Origin: PALSA-600 sp037142875 | GTDB taxonomy: Bacteria > Actinomycetota > Thermoleophilia > Gaiellales > Gaiellaceae | Length of the DNA: 27,492 nt | NCBI GenBank assembly: GCA_037142875.1 | Contig: JBAWZV010000012.1 | Location: 1 to 27,492, forward strand | Direction: 5' to 3' | In this document: positions 21,293-27,492 of the stretch, piece after piece | Layout of the letters: every line of letters starts with the position of its first letter | Position numbering within the stretch: position 1 is the first letter of the stretch | The notes under the pieces: generated by a model | Told to the model about the DNA's origin: nothing | Seen by the model: the letters and a program-made list of their open reading frames with translations, nothing else | Database searches by the model: none | Made by a program: the position numbers and the translations under genes

Positions 21293-22051
21293 TCAGACCG
21301 TGACCTGCTCGGCCTCCTCTACCGCCGCTCCGCCCTCGGATGAGAGCTCGCCGGCAATGTCTCGCGTCTGGGACGGGTCGATGTGGATCCCGGGGCCCAT
21401 GGTGCTTGCGAGGGTGATCTTCTTGATGTACCGCCCCTTCGTTGCGGACGGCTTCGCGCGGACGATCTCTTCGATCAGCGCGGCGTAGTTCTCAACGAGC
21501 TCGCGCTCGCCAAAGCTCTTCTTCCCGATCGGGATGTGCACGTTGGCACCGCGATCGGTGCGGTACTCGAGCTTGCCTGCCTTCGCCTCACGGACGGCCT
21601 TCGCGACATCCATCGTCACGGTGCCCGTCTTCGGGTTCGGCATCAGGCCGCGGGGGCCGAGCACGCGACCGAGCTTGCCGACGTTGCCCATCTGGTCGGG
21701 TGTTGCGATAGCAACGTCGAAGTCGGTGAAGCCCTCCTCGACACGCTTGGCAAGATCGGCAGAGCCGACGACGTCTGCCCCGGCCTCCTCGGCCTCACGC
21801 GCCTTGTCGCCCTCGGCGAAGACAGCGACGCGCGTGGTGCGGCCGGTGCCGTGGGGAAGCATGAGCGTGCCTCGAAGCTGCTCCTCGGCGTGCCGGACGT
21901 TAAGACCGAGGCTGAGATGCACCTCGACCGTCTCGTCGAACTTGGCGACGGCGTTCGACTTCAGCAGCCGGATCGCCTGGACGGGCGAGTAGTTGGTCTC
22001 ACGGTCAATCGCCGTGCGAGCCTGGTCGTAGCGCTTACCACGCTGTGCCAT
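21293..22051 (-). CDS. rplA: 50S ribosomal protein L1
   Basis: Protein of the mobile L1 stalk that helps release E-site tRNA; in some bacteria it also represses its own operon. The 252-residue product starts MAQRGKRYDQARTAID and contains VEVHLSLGLNVRHAEEQLRG, the conserved GRVLGPRGLMPNPKTGTVT and the C-terminal ITLASTMGPGIHID. It is about 20 residues longer than usual because of an acidic end (ELSSEGGAAVEEAEQVTV). ATG shares one base with the rplK stop (TAATG). Confidence 0.97.
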   Translation of the reverse strand: MAQRGKRYDQARTAIDRETNYSPVQAIRLLKSNAVAKFDETVEVHLSLGLNVRHAEEQLRGTLMLPHGTGRTTRVAVFAEGDKAREAEEAGADVVGSADLAKRVEEGFTDFDVAIATPDQMGNVGKLGRVLGPRGLMPNPKTGTVTMDVAKAVREAKAGKLEYRTDRGANVHIPIGKKSFGERELVENYAALIEEIVRAKPSATKGRYIKKITLASTMGPGIHIDPSQTRDIAGELSSEGGAAVEEAEQVTV

Positions 22052-22476
22052 TACGCGTCCACCTCCACGCCCATTGAGCGGGCGGTTCCGGCGATGACCT
22101 TCATCGCCTGGTCGAGATCGCGGGCGTTCAGGTCAACGATCTTCGTCTCCGCGATCGAGCGGAGCTGATCCTTGGTCAGGCGGCCGACCTTGTTGCGGTT
22201 CGGCTCTGACGATCCCTTGTCAAGCCGCAGCGCCTCCTTGATCAGGACGGCGGCCGGCGGCGTCTTGGTGATGAAGTCGAAGCTGCGGTCCTCATAGACC
22301 GAGATCTCGACAGGGATGATGCGTCCGTTGTCTGCCTGCGTCGCGGCGTTGAACGCCTTGCAGAAATCCATGATGTTGACGCCGTGCTGACCGAGCGCAG
22401 GGCCGACCGGCGGCGCAGGGTTTGCCTGCCCGCCCGGAATCTGCAGCTTGATCTTGGTGAGTACCTTCTTGGCCAT
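22051..22476 (-). CDS. rplK: 50S ribosomal protein L11
   Basis: GTPase-centre protein that binds 23S rRNA with thiostrepton and is needed for RelA-type stringent response. The 141-residue product reads MAKKVLTKIKLQIPGGQANPAPPVGPALG at its start, with the proline-rich switch and the lysines methylated in other bacteria. The C-terminal rRNA-binding domain ends GTARSMGVEVDA. Length is standard. It follows nusG by 21 nt and overlaps rplA by one base. Confidence 0.98.
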   Translation of the reverse strand: MAKKVLTKIKLQIPGGQANPAPPVGPALGQHGVNIMDFCKAFNAATQADNGRIIPVEISVYEDRSFDFITKTPPAAVLIKEALRLDKGSSEPNRNKVGRLTKDQLRSIAETKIVDLNARDLDQAMKVIAGTARSMGVEVDA

Positions 22477-22497
22477 GTGAGTCCCGGAGAGTAGCGG

Positions 22498-23028
22498 TTA
22501 GTCCAGCTTCTTGACCTGGTCGAACCCGAGTTCGACCGGGACCTGACGCTCAAAGATGTCAACGAGCACTTTGAGCTTCTGCTGGTCGGGGTTGACGTCG
22601 ACGATCTCGCCGTCGAAGTCGGAGAGGGGACCACTGGTCACCTTAACCGACTCGCCGAGCTGGAACTCGACCTGGGCACGCGGACGCTCTGCAGCGGAGG
22701 CACCGGTCTTGAGAATCCGGGCAACCTCGCCGTCCTGGAGCGGCACGGGCTTGGAACCGGCGCCGACAAATCCTGTGACGCCGGGGGTGTTCTTGACGAC
22801 CGTCCAAGCTTCGTCATTCAAATCCATGTTCACGAGGACGTAACCGGGCAGCACGCGCTTGTCGATCTGCACCTTCTGGCCGTCCTTCGTCTCGATGACC
22901 TGCTCGGTCGGGACGACGATGCGCCTGAAACGCGGGCGCTGCCCCATCGACTCGATGCGGTGTTCGAGGTTGGCCTTGACCTTGTTCTCATGGCCGGAAT
23001 AGGTGTTGATGACGTACCAGCGGAACAT
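22498..23028 (-). CDS. nusG: Transcription termination/antitermination factor NusG
   Basis: RNA polymerase-binding factor that modulates pausing and links transcription to translation or Rho. I start at the ATG at 23028, 2 nt after secE, giving 176 residues beginning MFRWYVINTYSGHENKVKAN; the open frame upstream adds 14 residues from within secE and is not needed. NGN domain about 1-110 (including KRVLPGYVLVNMDLND) and KOW domain at the C terminus (GESVKVTSGPLSDFDGEIVD) are intact, with no large insert between them. Standard secE-nusG-rplK order. Confidence 0.97.
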   Translation of the reverse strand: MFRWYVINTYSGHENKVKANLEHRIESMGQRPRFRRIVVPTEQVIETKDGQKVQIDKRVLPGYVLVNMDLNDEAWTVVKNTPGVTGFVGAGSKPVPLQDGEVARILKTGASAAERPRAQVEFQLGESVKVTSGPLSDFDGEIVDVNPDQQKLKVLVDIFERQVPVELGFDQVKKLD

Positions 23029-23030
23029 GG

Positions 23031-23288
23031 CTATTGACCGAGGAGAACTTTCTGCACGACCTGCTTCCACACCTGGTCATTCACCCAGAGGTAGAGGCCC
23101 ACGATTGCACAGGCGACGATCACGACAACCGTGCCCTGGATGACCTGCTGCTGGCCGGGCCACTCAACCTTCTTGAGCTCCGCCCACGACTCCATGACGA
23201 AGTTCGAGCGACGCTCGACCTCGCCGGCAGGGCGTGGATCGGCAGGCCGCGGCGTCTTGCCCCGACCAAGATCGACTTCACTCGCCAT
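23031..23288 (-). CDS. secE: Preprotein translocase subunit SecE
   Basis: Small membrane subunit of the SecYEG channel. The ATG at 23288 gives 85 residues (MASEVDLGRGKTPRPADPRP at the start), 5 nt after rpmG; an alternative upstream start would overlap rpmG. An N-terminal charged arm is followed by the SecE motif SWAELKKVEWPGQQQVIQGT and a single membrane segment VVVIVACAIVGLYLWVND. One membrane segment is the usual form outside the enterobacteria. Confidence 0.95.
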   Translation of the reverse strand: MASEVDLGRGKTPRPADPRPAGEVERRSNFVMESWAELKKVEWPGQQQVIQGTVVVIVACAIVGLYLWVNDQVWKQVVQKVLLGQ

Positions 23289-23293
23289 CGCGC

Positions 23294-23458
23294 TCAGCGC
23301 GTCTCCCGGTGCGGCGTATGACCTCCGCACCAGCGGCAGAACTTCTTGAACTCGACGCGATCAGGCGTGTTCCGCTTCGACTTCATGGTCTGGTAATTGC
23401 GCCGCTTGCACTCAGTGCAGGCGAGCGTGATGGTGACTCTGACTCCGGATTTTGCCAT
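23294..23458 (-). CDS. rpmG: 50S ribosomal protein L33
   Basis: Small large-subunit protein. Translating from the ATG at 23458 gives 54 residues, starting MAKSGVRVTITLACTECKRR and ending CRWCGGHTPHRETR, too short to stand out as an open frame. Two CxxC pairs (Cys14/Cys17 and Cys41/Cys44) form a zinc ribbon, so this is the zinc-binding (C+) version. It lies between tRNA-Met and secE, a common position. Confidence 0.96.
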   Translation of the reverse strand: MAKSGVRVTITLACTECKRRNYQTMKSKRNTPDRVEFKKFCRWCGGHTPHRETR

Positions 23459-23583
23459 GGTGTTGTTTTCGTCTCCGATCCCCGGCAGGCTGACGCACTG
23501 CTCTCGGGCTGAGGAAGTGTAGCTGGACCGGTATCGCGGCCGCAGCCGGAAGGCCTCCGGCCCCGTCTCGCACTGCGTTTCGA

Positions 23584-23657
23584 TAGCGGCGGGTGGGTTC
23601 GAACCACCGACCTCCGGGTTATGAGTCCGGCGCTCTAACCAGCTGAGCTACGCCGCC
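23584..23657 (-). tRNA. tRNA-Met (CAU anticodon, elongator type)
   Basis: The minus strand folds into a full cloverleaf of 74 nt: acceptor GGCGGCG pairing with CGCCGCT (a G-U at 1-72), D arm GCTC...GAGC, anticodon stem CCGGA... with loop CTCATAA and T arm GGTGG-TTCGAAC-CCACC. Discriminator is A; CCA is not encoded. The paired first base pair argues against the initiator tRNA. A CAU tRNA could also be the Ile2 species if lysidinylated, but the ACUCAUAA loop favours elongator Met. A TACGAT box at 23670-23675 is a weak candidate promoter. Confidence 0.95.
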
Positions 23658-23735
23658 GTGGCGAGGGCAATCGTAGCCGACCGCATCTCTCTGCTCCGGG
23701 GTAGGGCCAAGGGCAGACGCCGGTGGAGACGGCCG

Positions 23736-24380
23736 TCACGTGATGAGGCGGCGCCGGAGCGCCACGGCGACCGCGTGAACGCGCGAGGTCGCCCCCAGCT
23801 TGGCGAGGGCCTTCCGTTCGTGCGTGCGGACGGTCGCTGTCGAGAGAGAGAGCCGCCGCCCTATCGCCTCGCTCGTCATCCCGGCTGCAAGACCACGGAT
23901 GACCTCCCGCTCGCGCCGCGTCAGCTGAGGGGATCCATCGACAGCAGCGACCGCGAAGGCGCCGGCAAGGACGGGGTCGACATACTGCACACCTCCGGCG
24001 ACGGACCTGACCGCTCTGATCAGGTCGTCGATCGGCGACTCCTTCAGCACGACGCCGAGCACCCCAGCGTCGAGGGCGTCCGTGATCACTCCGCGGCCCC
24101 CGGACTGCGAGTAGAGGACGATCGCCGTGCCCGGGGCAAGCTCGGCGGCGCGACGCGCCACCACGATGCCGCCGTCGCGCGGGAGGCCAACGTCGACGAC
24201 AGCCACGTCAGGACGATGGAGCTCGATCTTCGCCAGGGCCTCCTCGGCATCGATCGCCCGTCCGACAACCGCGATTCCGGCCAGCCGGAAGCGATCAACG
24301 AGCGCCTCCACCACTGCAGGCTCGTCGTCGGCGATCACGACCCCGAGGGGGATCTCCCGATCGGCGATGTCGCCCGTCAC
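23736..24380 (-). CDS. NarL/LuxR-family response regulator
   Basis: DNA-binding partner of a sensor kinase. Receiver domain (about 12-125): acidic pair Asp18/Asp19, phospho-acceptor Asp63 in VVDVGLP, Ser91 at the switch position and Lys113. C-terminal LuxR helix-turn-helix about 152-213 (QLTRREREVIRGLAAGMTSE, then the recognition region LSTATVRTHERKALAKLG). 214 residues, normal for the family. The start is a GTG overlapping the kinase stop (GTGA). Target genes are unknown; the kinase next to it is the obvious phosphodonor. Confidence 0.9.
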   Translation of the reverse strand: MTGDIADREIPLGVVIADDEPAVVEALVDRFRLAGIAVVGRAIDAEEALAKIELHRPDVAVVDVGLPRDGGIVVARRAAELAPGTAIVLYSQSGGRGVITDALDAGVLGVVLKESPIDDLIRAVRSVAGGVQYVDPVLAGAFAVAAVDGSPQLTRREREVIRGLAAGMTSEAIGRRLSLSTATVRTHERKALAKLGATSRVHAVAVALRRRLIT

Positions 24381-25657
24381 GAGGGCGGGCCTCCGAGCGG
24401 CGGCAGCCGAACGCAGAACCGTGCGCCCGCGCCCGGCGCGCTCTCGACGGTGACGTCTCCACGCATCGCCAGGGTGAGCTGGCGCACGATCGCTAGGCCG
24501 AGCCCGCTCCCGACGGGCCGATCCCTGCCGAGCTTGTCGTAGAGGTAGAAGCGGTCGAAGACCCGCAGGAGATCGGTGGGGTCGAGGCCCGGACCGGTGT
24601 CCGAGACCACGAGCCCGGCGGCGTCAGCGGCGACGGTGACGGTGCCTCCCTGCGGCGTCTCGCGCAGGGCGTTCTCAATCAGGTTCGAGGCCACCTGCAG
24701 GAGTCGGTCGGAGTCCGCCTCGACGACCACCGACGTGCCGGCCGCTGTCAGCGCGACGCCAAAGCCACGCGCAGCAGCCTCATGGCGTGCAACCGCCTCC
24801 CGCGCCACCTCGGCCAGGTCGACGGGCTCCGATCGGACCGAGAACTCGTGGCGGTTCATGCGTGCGAGGTCGAGGAGGTCACGAACGAGCCGCTCGAGCC
24901 GCAGGGTCTCCGTCAGGATCGTGCGGGCCGCGTCCTCACCGGCGAACGCCCCCTCCGAGAGCCCCTCCGCGTAGCCCCGGATCGCCGTCAGCGGCGTCTT
25001 GAACTCGTGACTGACGGAGAGCAGGAAGTCGCGCTCGCTCTTGCGGGACGTCGCGAGCTGGTCGGCCATCTCGTTGAATGTCCGGGCGAGCGACACGAGC
25101 TCCCGCGAGCCCTCCTCGGGAAGCGGTGAGTGCTCCCGCTCCGCCGCCAGAGCACGGCTCGCCTCTGCGACGCGCCTGATCGGCCGCACGATCGACCGCG
25201 CGAGTAGGAAGGAGAGCGTCGCGGCAAGAGCGGCTCCGGCGAGTGTCGCGACGACGAGATCGCGGAGAAACGGCCTCCACTCGGCCGAGCGGAGGCTCGT
25301 GGCACGCAGGAGCAGCAGGCCGCGCGCGGGGAGCGTCCGGTAGGAGTAGAGGTACCTCGTCCCCGCCACCGTGGCGATCCCGTCGCTCGAGTGGTTCACG
25401 TTCGGTACGACCGCCGCGAACTTGGCCCGCGGCTCGATCCTGACGAGGACATCACCCGAGGTCGTGTCGGAGTTGACGTAGGTCACCGAGCTCCGCCGCT
25501 CCCTCGCGAGCTCGTCGGCGCGGCTCTGCAGGTTCACCGCCTGCGCGTGATCGACCTGTCGGCGGGTGAGCACGGCCCCGATGCCGATCGTGAGCGCAAG
25601 GGTGAGCGCGAGCGTGGCAAGCGTCGCGGCGAAGAGCCTGCCGCGGAGCGAGGTCAT
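24377..25657 (-). CDS. Membrane sensor histidine kinase (HAMP-HisKA-HATPase)
   Basis: 426 residues. N-terminal membrane helix (about 7-30), an extracytoplasmic sensor of about 100 residues, a second membrane helix (about 133-153), HAMP linker (154-205), then HisKA with the phospho-acceptor His217 in SVSHEFKTPL. ATP-binding boxes: N box NLIENALRETP (325-335), G1 DTGPGLD (353-359), G2 GSGLGLAIV (383-391). All catalytic residues appear intact. It overlaps both the upstream OmpR-type regulator and the downstream NarL-type regulator by 4 nt each, so the three are co-translated. The sensed signal cannot be told. Confidence 0.93.
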   Translation of the reverse strand: MTSLRGRLFAATLATLALTLALTIGIGAVLTRRQVDHAQAVNLQSRADELARERRSSVTYVNSDTTSGDVLVRIEPRAKFAAVVPNVNHSSDGIATVAGTRYLYSYRTLPARGLLLLRATSLRSAEWRPFLRDLVVATLAGAALAATLSFLLARSIVRPIRRVAEASRALAAEREHSPLPEEGSRELVSLARTFNEMADQLATSRKSERDFLLSVSHEFKTPLTAIRGYAEGLSEGAFAGEDAARTILTETLRLERLVRDLLDLARMNRHEFSVRSEPVDLAEVAREAVARHEAAARGFGVALTAAGTSVVVEADSDRLLQVASNLIENALRETPQGGTVTVAADAAGLVVSDTGPGLDPTDLLRVFDRFYLYDKLGRDRPVGSGLGLAIVRQLTLAMRGDVTVESAPGAGARFCVRLPPLGGPPS

Positions 25658-26322
25658 CTCACGACGGCCTTGTAGCCCGATCCTCGCAGCGTCCGGATCA
25701 GGTCGGGCCGCCCGAGCTTGCGTCGCAGCTGGGCGACATGAACATCGACCGTGCGTGTGCCAACGGGGTACTCGACCCCCCAGACCCGGTCGAGGAGGAC
25801 GTCTCGCGAGAAGACGGCGTTCGGGTTTGCGAGGAAGAAGGCGAGAAGATCGAACTCCTTCGCCGTCAGCTCGACCGCCTGCTCGGCGACGGTCACCTCG
25901 TGCGTGCCACGGTTCAGCATCACATCGCCAAGCTCGACGAGGTCGGGTGCCTGCTGCGGCTCCGCGCGCCGGAAGATCGCCTTCATCCGCGCGACGAGCT
26001 CACGCGGTGAGAACGGCTTCGTGATGTAGTCGTCTGCGCCGACCTCGAGTCCGATCACGCGGTCGGCCTCCTCGTCGCGTGCGGTGAGCATCACGATCGG
26101 AACCTGCGATCGCGCCCGGATCGCGCGGCAGGTGGCGACACCGTCCATTCCGGGTAGCCCGATGTCGAGGATGACCAGGCGGATCGGGTGCCGATCGAGC
26201 TCGACGAGAGCCTCCTCGCCCGACCGAACCCAGATCACGCGGTAGCCGTCCCGGCCGAGATACCCGCGAACGAGCTCCCCCACCGACGGCTCGTCCTCAA
26301 CCAGGAGAACGGTTCCCGCCAT
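25654..26322 (-). CDS. OmpR/PhoB-family response regulator
   Basis: 222 residues. Receiver domain: Glu9/Asp10, phospho-acceptor Asp53 in ILDIGLPGMDG, Thr80, Lys102 (YITKPFSPREL). Winged-helix DNA-binding domain from about 128 to the end, with ELTAKEFDLLAFFLANPNAV, then FSRDVLLDRVWG and the wing RTLRGSGYKAV. Complete and typical. The ATG has no clear ribosome binding site; a TAGACT box ends 7 nt before it (26330-26335), so an internal leaderless promoter is possible in addition to transcription from upstream. Overlaps the kinase gene by ATGA. Confidence 0.93.
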   Translation of the reverse strand: MAGTVLLVEDEPSVGELVRGYLGRDGYRVIWVRSGEEALVELDRHPIRLVILDIGLPGMDGVATCRAIRARSQVPIVMLTARDEEADRVIGLEVGADDYITKPFSPRELVARMKAIFRRAEPQQAPDLVELGDVMLNRGTHEVTVAEQAVELTAKEFDLLAFFLANPNAVFSRDVLLDRVWGVEYPVGTRTVDVHVAQLRRKLGRPDLIRTLRGSGYKAVVR

Positions 26323-26373
26323 GGCCGAGAGTCTAGACCGCCCTCGGCGGACAGCCCTGCCGGTGACTCCGCA

Positions 26374-26466
26374 CTACGGGGTTTCGAACCACGCCTTGGA
26401 GGCCAGATACCCGCCGGCGCACGCGAGCACGAATGCGGCCGACGCGGTCACGAGCCGGCGGATCAT
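26374..26466 (-). CDS. Small single-pass membrane peptide, 30 residues
   Basis: An ATG overlapping the stop of the secreted-protein gene (ATGA) opens a 30-codon frame ending at TAG. The peptide has a basic start (MIRRL), a hydrophobic membrane segment (VTASAAFVLACAGGYLA) and a short charged end (SKAWFETP). The exact overlap and the membrane-like composition favour a real coupled gene. Such peptides can modulate kinases, but I see no known family; it may also be a chance frame. Confidence 0.5.
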   Translation of the reverse strand: MIRRLVTASAAFVLACAGGYLASKAWFETP

Positions 26467-26930
26467 CGCGAGAGCGGCGTGGAGGCCGTCGTCGTGCTCG
26501 GCTGGGGCGGGACGACAGTCGGTGAGACCCTCTTGTCGCCCCTCGGCGTCAGCGCGGCCGGCGTGACGTGAACCCGAACCCGCGTTGCCGTCTTGCCGTC
26601 GATGCACATCGTCTGGGCCGCGTCCCGACGGAGGATCTGCGACGGGGTGCCGGGCTGCCCGTCGATCAGGATCTCGGTCGCCGAGGTCAGGCCGACCGTG
26701 ACGACGCTCCCGTCGGGCTCACGCAGCGTGAGCGACGAGGCGTCTACCGCGACGACGTGACCGCGGTCGTAGATGAGGGTGTGTGGCCCGCGCTTCGTGG
26801 TCACGTTGACCTCCGCATGCGACCAGCCGGTCGGGAGCTGCGGCCGCGTCGGCGCGGCGAAACCCGGTGCTGCGGCGGCGAGCACGCCTGCTACGACAAA
26901 GACGATCGAGAGCGTTCGGGCGGCGATCAT
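26463..26930 (-). CDS. Predicted secreted protein of unknown function
   Basis: The ATG at 26930 has AGGA 7 nt upstream and gives 155 residues; a GTG two codons earlier is possible but worse placed. The N terminus is a signal peptide (MIAARTLSIVFVVAGVLAAA, probable cleavage near PGFAA). The mature part is predicted beta-rich, with segments such as GHVVAVDASSLTLREPDGSV and VTVGLTSATEILIDG that recall actinobacterial DUF5666-like proteins; one Cys (MCIDGK). The end is a Thr/Ser/Pro-rich tail (PPQPSTTTASTPLSR). As first gene before the regulator and kinase it may be the product or partner sensed by the system; this is inference. Confidence 0.7.
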   Translation of the reverse strand: MIAARTLSIVFVVAGVLAAAAPGFAAPTRPQLPTGWSHAEVNVTTKRGPHTLIYDRGHVVAVDASSLTLREPDGSVVTVGLTSATEILIDGQPGTPSQILRRDAAQTMCIDGKTATRVRVHVTPAALTPRGDKRVSPTVVPPQPSTTTASTPLSR

Positions 26931-26974
26931 GGGCACATCCTGCCGTGCGGCCGTCAGTCCCGAGCCTGCCGGGT

Positions 26975-26990
26975 GTAAAGCCGAGGTAAA
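26975..26990 (-). promoter_or_regulatory. Direct repeat of 11-bp period, possible OmpR-type operator
   Basis: On the minus strand TTTAC occurs twice with 6 nt between (26990-26986 and 26979-26975). The two 11-bp units GATTTACCTCG and GCTTTACACCC agree at seven positions. OmpR-family regulators bind such tandem 11-bp units. The site is about 45 nt upstream of the first gene of the cluster that encodes an OmpR-type regulator, so autoregulation is plausible. Confidence 0.45.
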
Positions 26991-27000
26991 TCCGCGTAGG

Positions 27001-27492
27001 TCAGCCTGCGCCGTTACTCACGAGGGTGAGCATCTTGAACATCGGCAGATACATCGCGATCAGGATCACGCCGATCATGGCGCCAACGAGGATCATCATG
27101 ACCGGCTCGATGATCGACGTGAGGCCTTCGATCGAGGCTTCGACCTCGTCCTCGTAGAACTCGGCGACCTTCTTCAGCATCTTCTCCATCTCGCCCGTCT
27201 CCTCACCGATCCGGACCATCTGGCTCACCATCGGGGGGAACTGCGAGTTCTCGATGAGCGGCTGGGCGATCGACGAGCCCTCATGGACGCGCTGCCTGAC
27301 CCCGAGGAGCGCCTGCTCGAAGACGTAGCTCCCGGAGGCCTGGCCGGTGATCTCGAGCGCGGTGATGATGTCGACGCCAGCCGCGACCAGGGTCGAGAGC
27401 GTCCGGGCGAAGCGCGCGATCGTGATCTTGCGGATCGTGTCGCCGATCCGCATCGGGATGCGCAGCCGCGTCCTGTCCCACAGGCGTCGACC
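27001..27492 (-). CDS. Type II secretion / type IV pilus inner-membrane protein GspF/PilC, partial
   Basis: Polytopic inner-membrane platform protein of type II secretion or type IV pilus assembly. The frame is open to the window edge, so the 163 visible residues are the C-terminal half. Seen: the second F domain starting IARFARTLSTLVAAGVDII, the family motif MVRIGEETGEMEKMLKKVAE, FYEDEVEASIEGLTSIIEP and the final membrane segment ILVGAMIGVILIAMYLPMF. The last residues SNGAG are followed by TGA. An apparent ATG start at 27453 is internal. The rest of the system lies outside the window, so pilus and secretion roles cannot be separated. Confidence 0.9.
   Translation of the reverse strand, partial: GRRLWDRTRLRIPMRIGDTIRKITIARFARTLSTLVAAGVDIITALEITGQASGSYVFEQALLGVRQRVHEGSSIAQPLIENSQFPPMVSQMVRIGEETGEMEKMLKKVAEFYEDEVEASIEGLTSIIEPVMMILVGAMIGVILIAMYLPMFKMLTLVSNGAG

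Noticed and set aside
23485..23515. TACACT box before rpmG as a promoter
   Set aside because: The box is near 23518 on the minus strand but no acceptable -35 is found at 16-18 nt; read-through from the tRNA is sufficient.
23545..23561. Small hairpin (6-bp stem, 5-nt loop) between tRNA-Met and rpmG
   Set aside because: Too short and without a U tract to call a terminator; may be a processing structure or chance.

Overview
The window is GC-rich bacterial chromosome holding the ribosomal/RNA polymerase supercluster, almost all transcribed from the minus strand. In transcription order (right to left) it carries tRNA-Met, rpmG, secE, nusG, rplK, rplA, rplJ, rplL, rpoB, rpoC, then rpsL, rpsG, fusA, tuf, rpsJ, rplC, rplD, rplW, rplB, rpsS and the start of rplV. 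The order beta operon - str operon - S10 operon, the actinobacterial flavour of RpoB/RpoC, frequent GTG/TTG starts and promoters lying immediately upstream of start codons suggest a deep-branching member of the Actinomycetota (a Thermoleophilia-like lineage would fit). The phylum-level call is inference, since no 16S gene is present.

Region by region. (1) 1-7.7 kb: the str and S10 operons fused into one tightly packed unit; most junctions are overlaps or gaps of 2-10 nt, and a good promoter (TTGACG-N16-TAACAT) lies before rpsL. (2) 7.7-10.6 kb: an accessory segment between rpoC and rpsL. It holds a decayed GGDEF gene and a family 2 glycosyltransferase on the plus strand, and, convergent to them, a NeuD/PglD-type sugar acyltransferase overlapping a beta-keto acid cleavage enzyme (BKACE, DUF849). 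(3) 10.7-19.1 kb: rpoBC, both subunits starting at TTG, with a hairpin terminator after rpoC and two tandem TATACT promoters before rpoB. (4) 19.2-19.9 kb: a broken gene for a secreted protein with seven Cys-Pro-Cys type repeats, sitting between rplL and rpoB. (5) 20.0-23.7 kb: rplJL with a probable L10 leader, rplKA, nusG, secE, rpmG and tRNA-Met. (6) 23.7-26.9 kb: an overlapping signalling cluster of a NarL-type regulator, a histidine kinase, an OmpR-type regulator, a 30-residue membrane peptide and a secreted protein, with an 11-bp-period direct repeat upstream that could be its operator. (7) 27.0 kb to the edge: the C-terminal half of a type II secretion/type IV pilus inner-membrane protein (GspF/PilC).

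The core genes jointly provide transcription (RpoB, RpoC, NusG), translation (ribosomal proteins, EF-Tu, EF-G, tRNA-Met) and secretion (SecE). The unusual material is what interrupts or extends this core: the Cys-repeat pseudogene between rplL and rpoB, the BKACE/acyltransferase pair, the GGDEF remnant, a roughly 190-residue extra insert in RpoC, acidic tails on L10 and RpoB, and a Gln at the classical rifampicin-resistance position 516 of RpoB. I did not find a clearly new defence or mobile system here; no CRISPR array, insertion sequence or integrase was seen.
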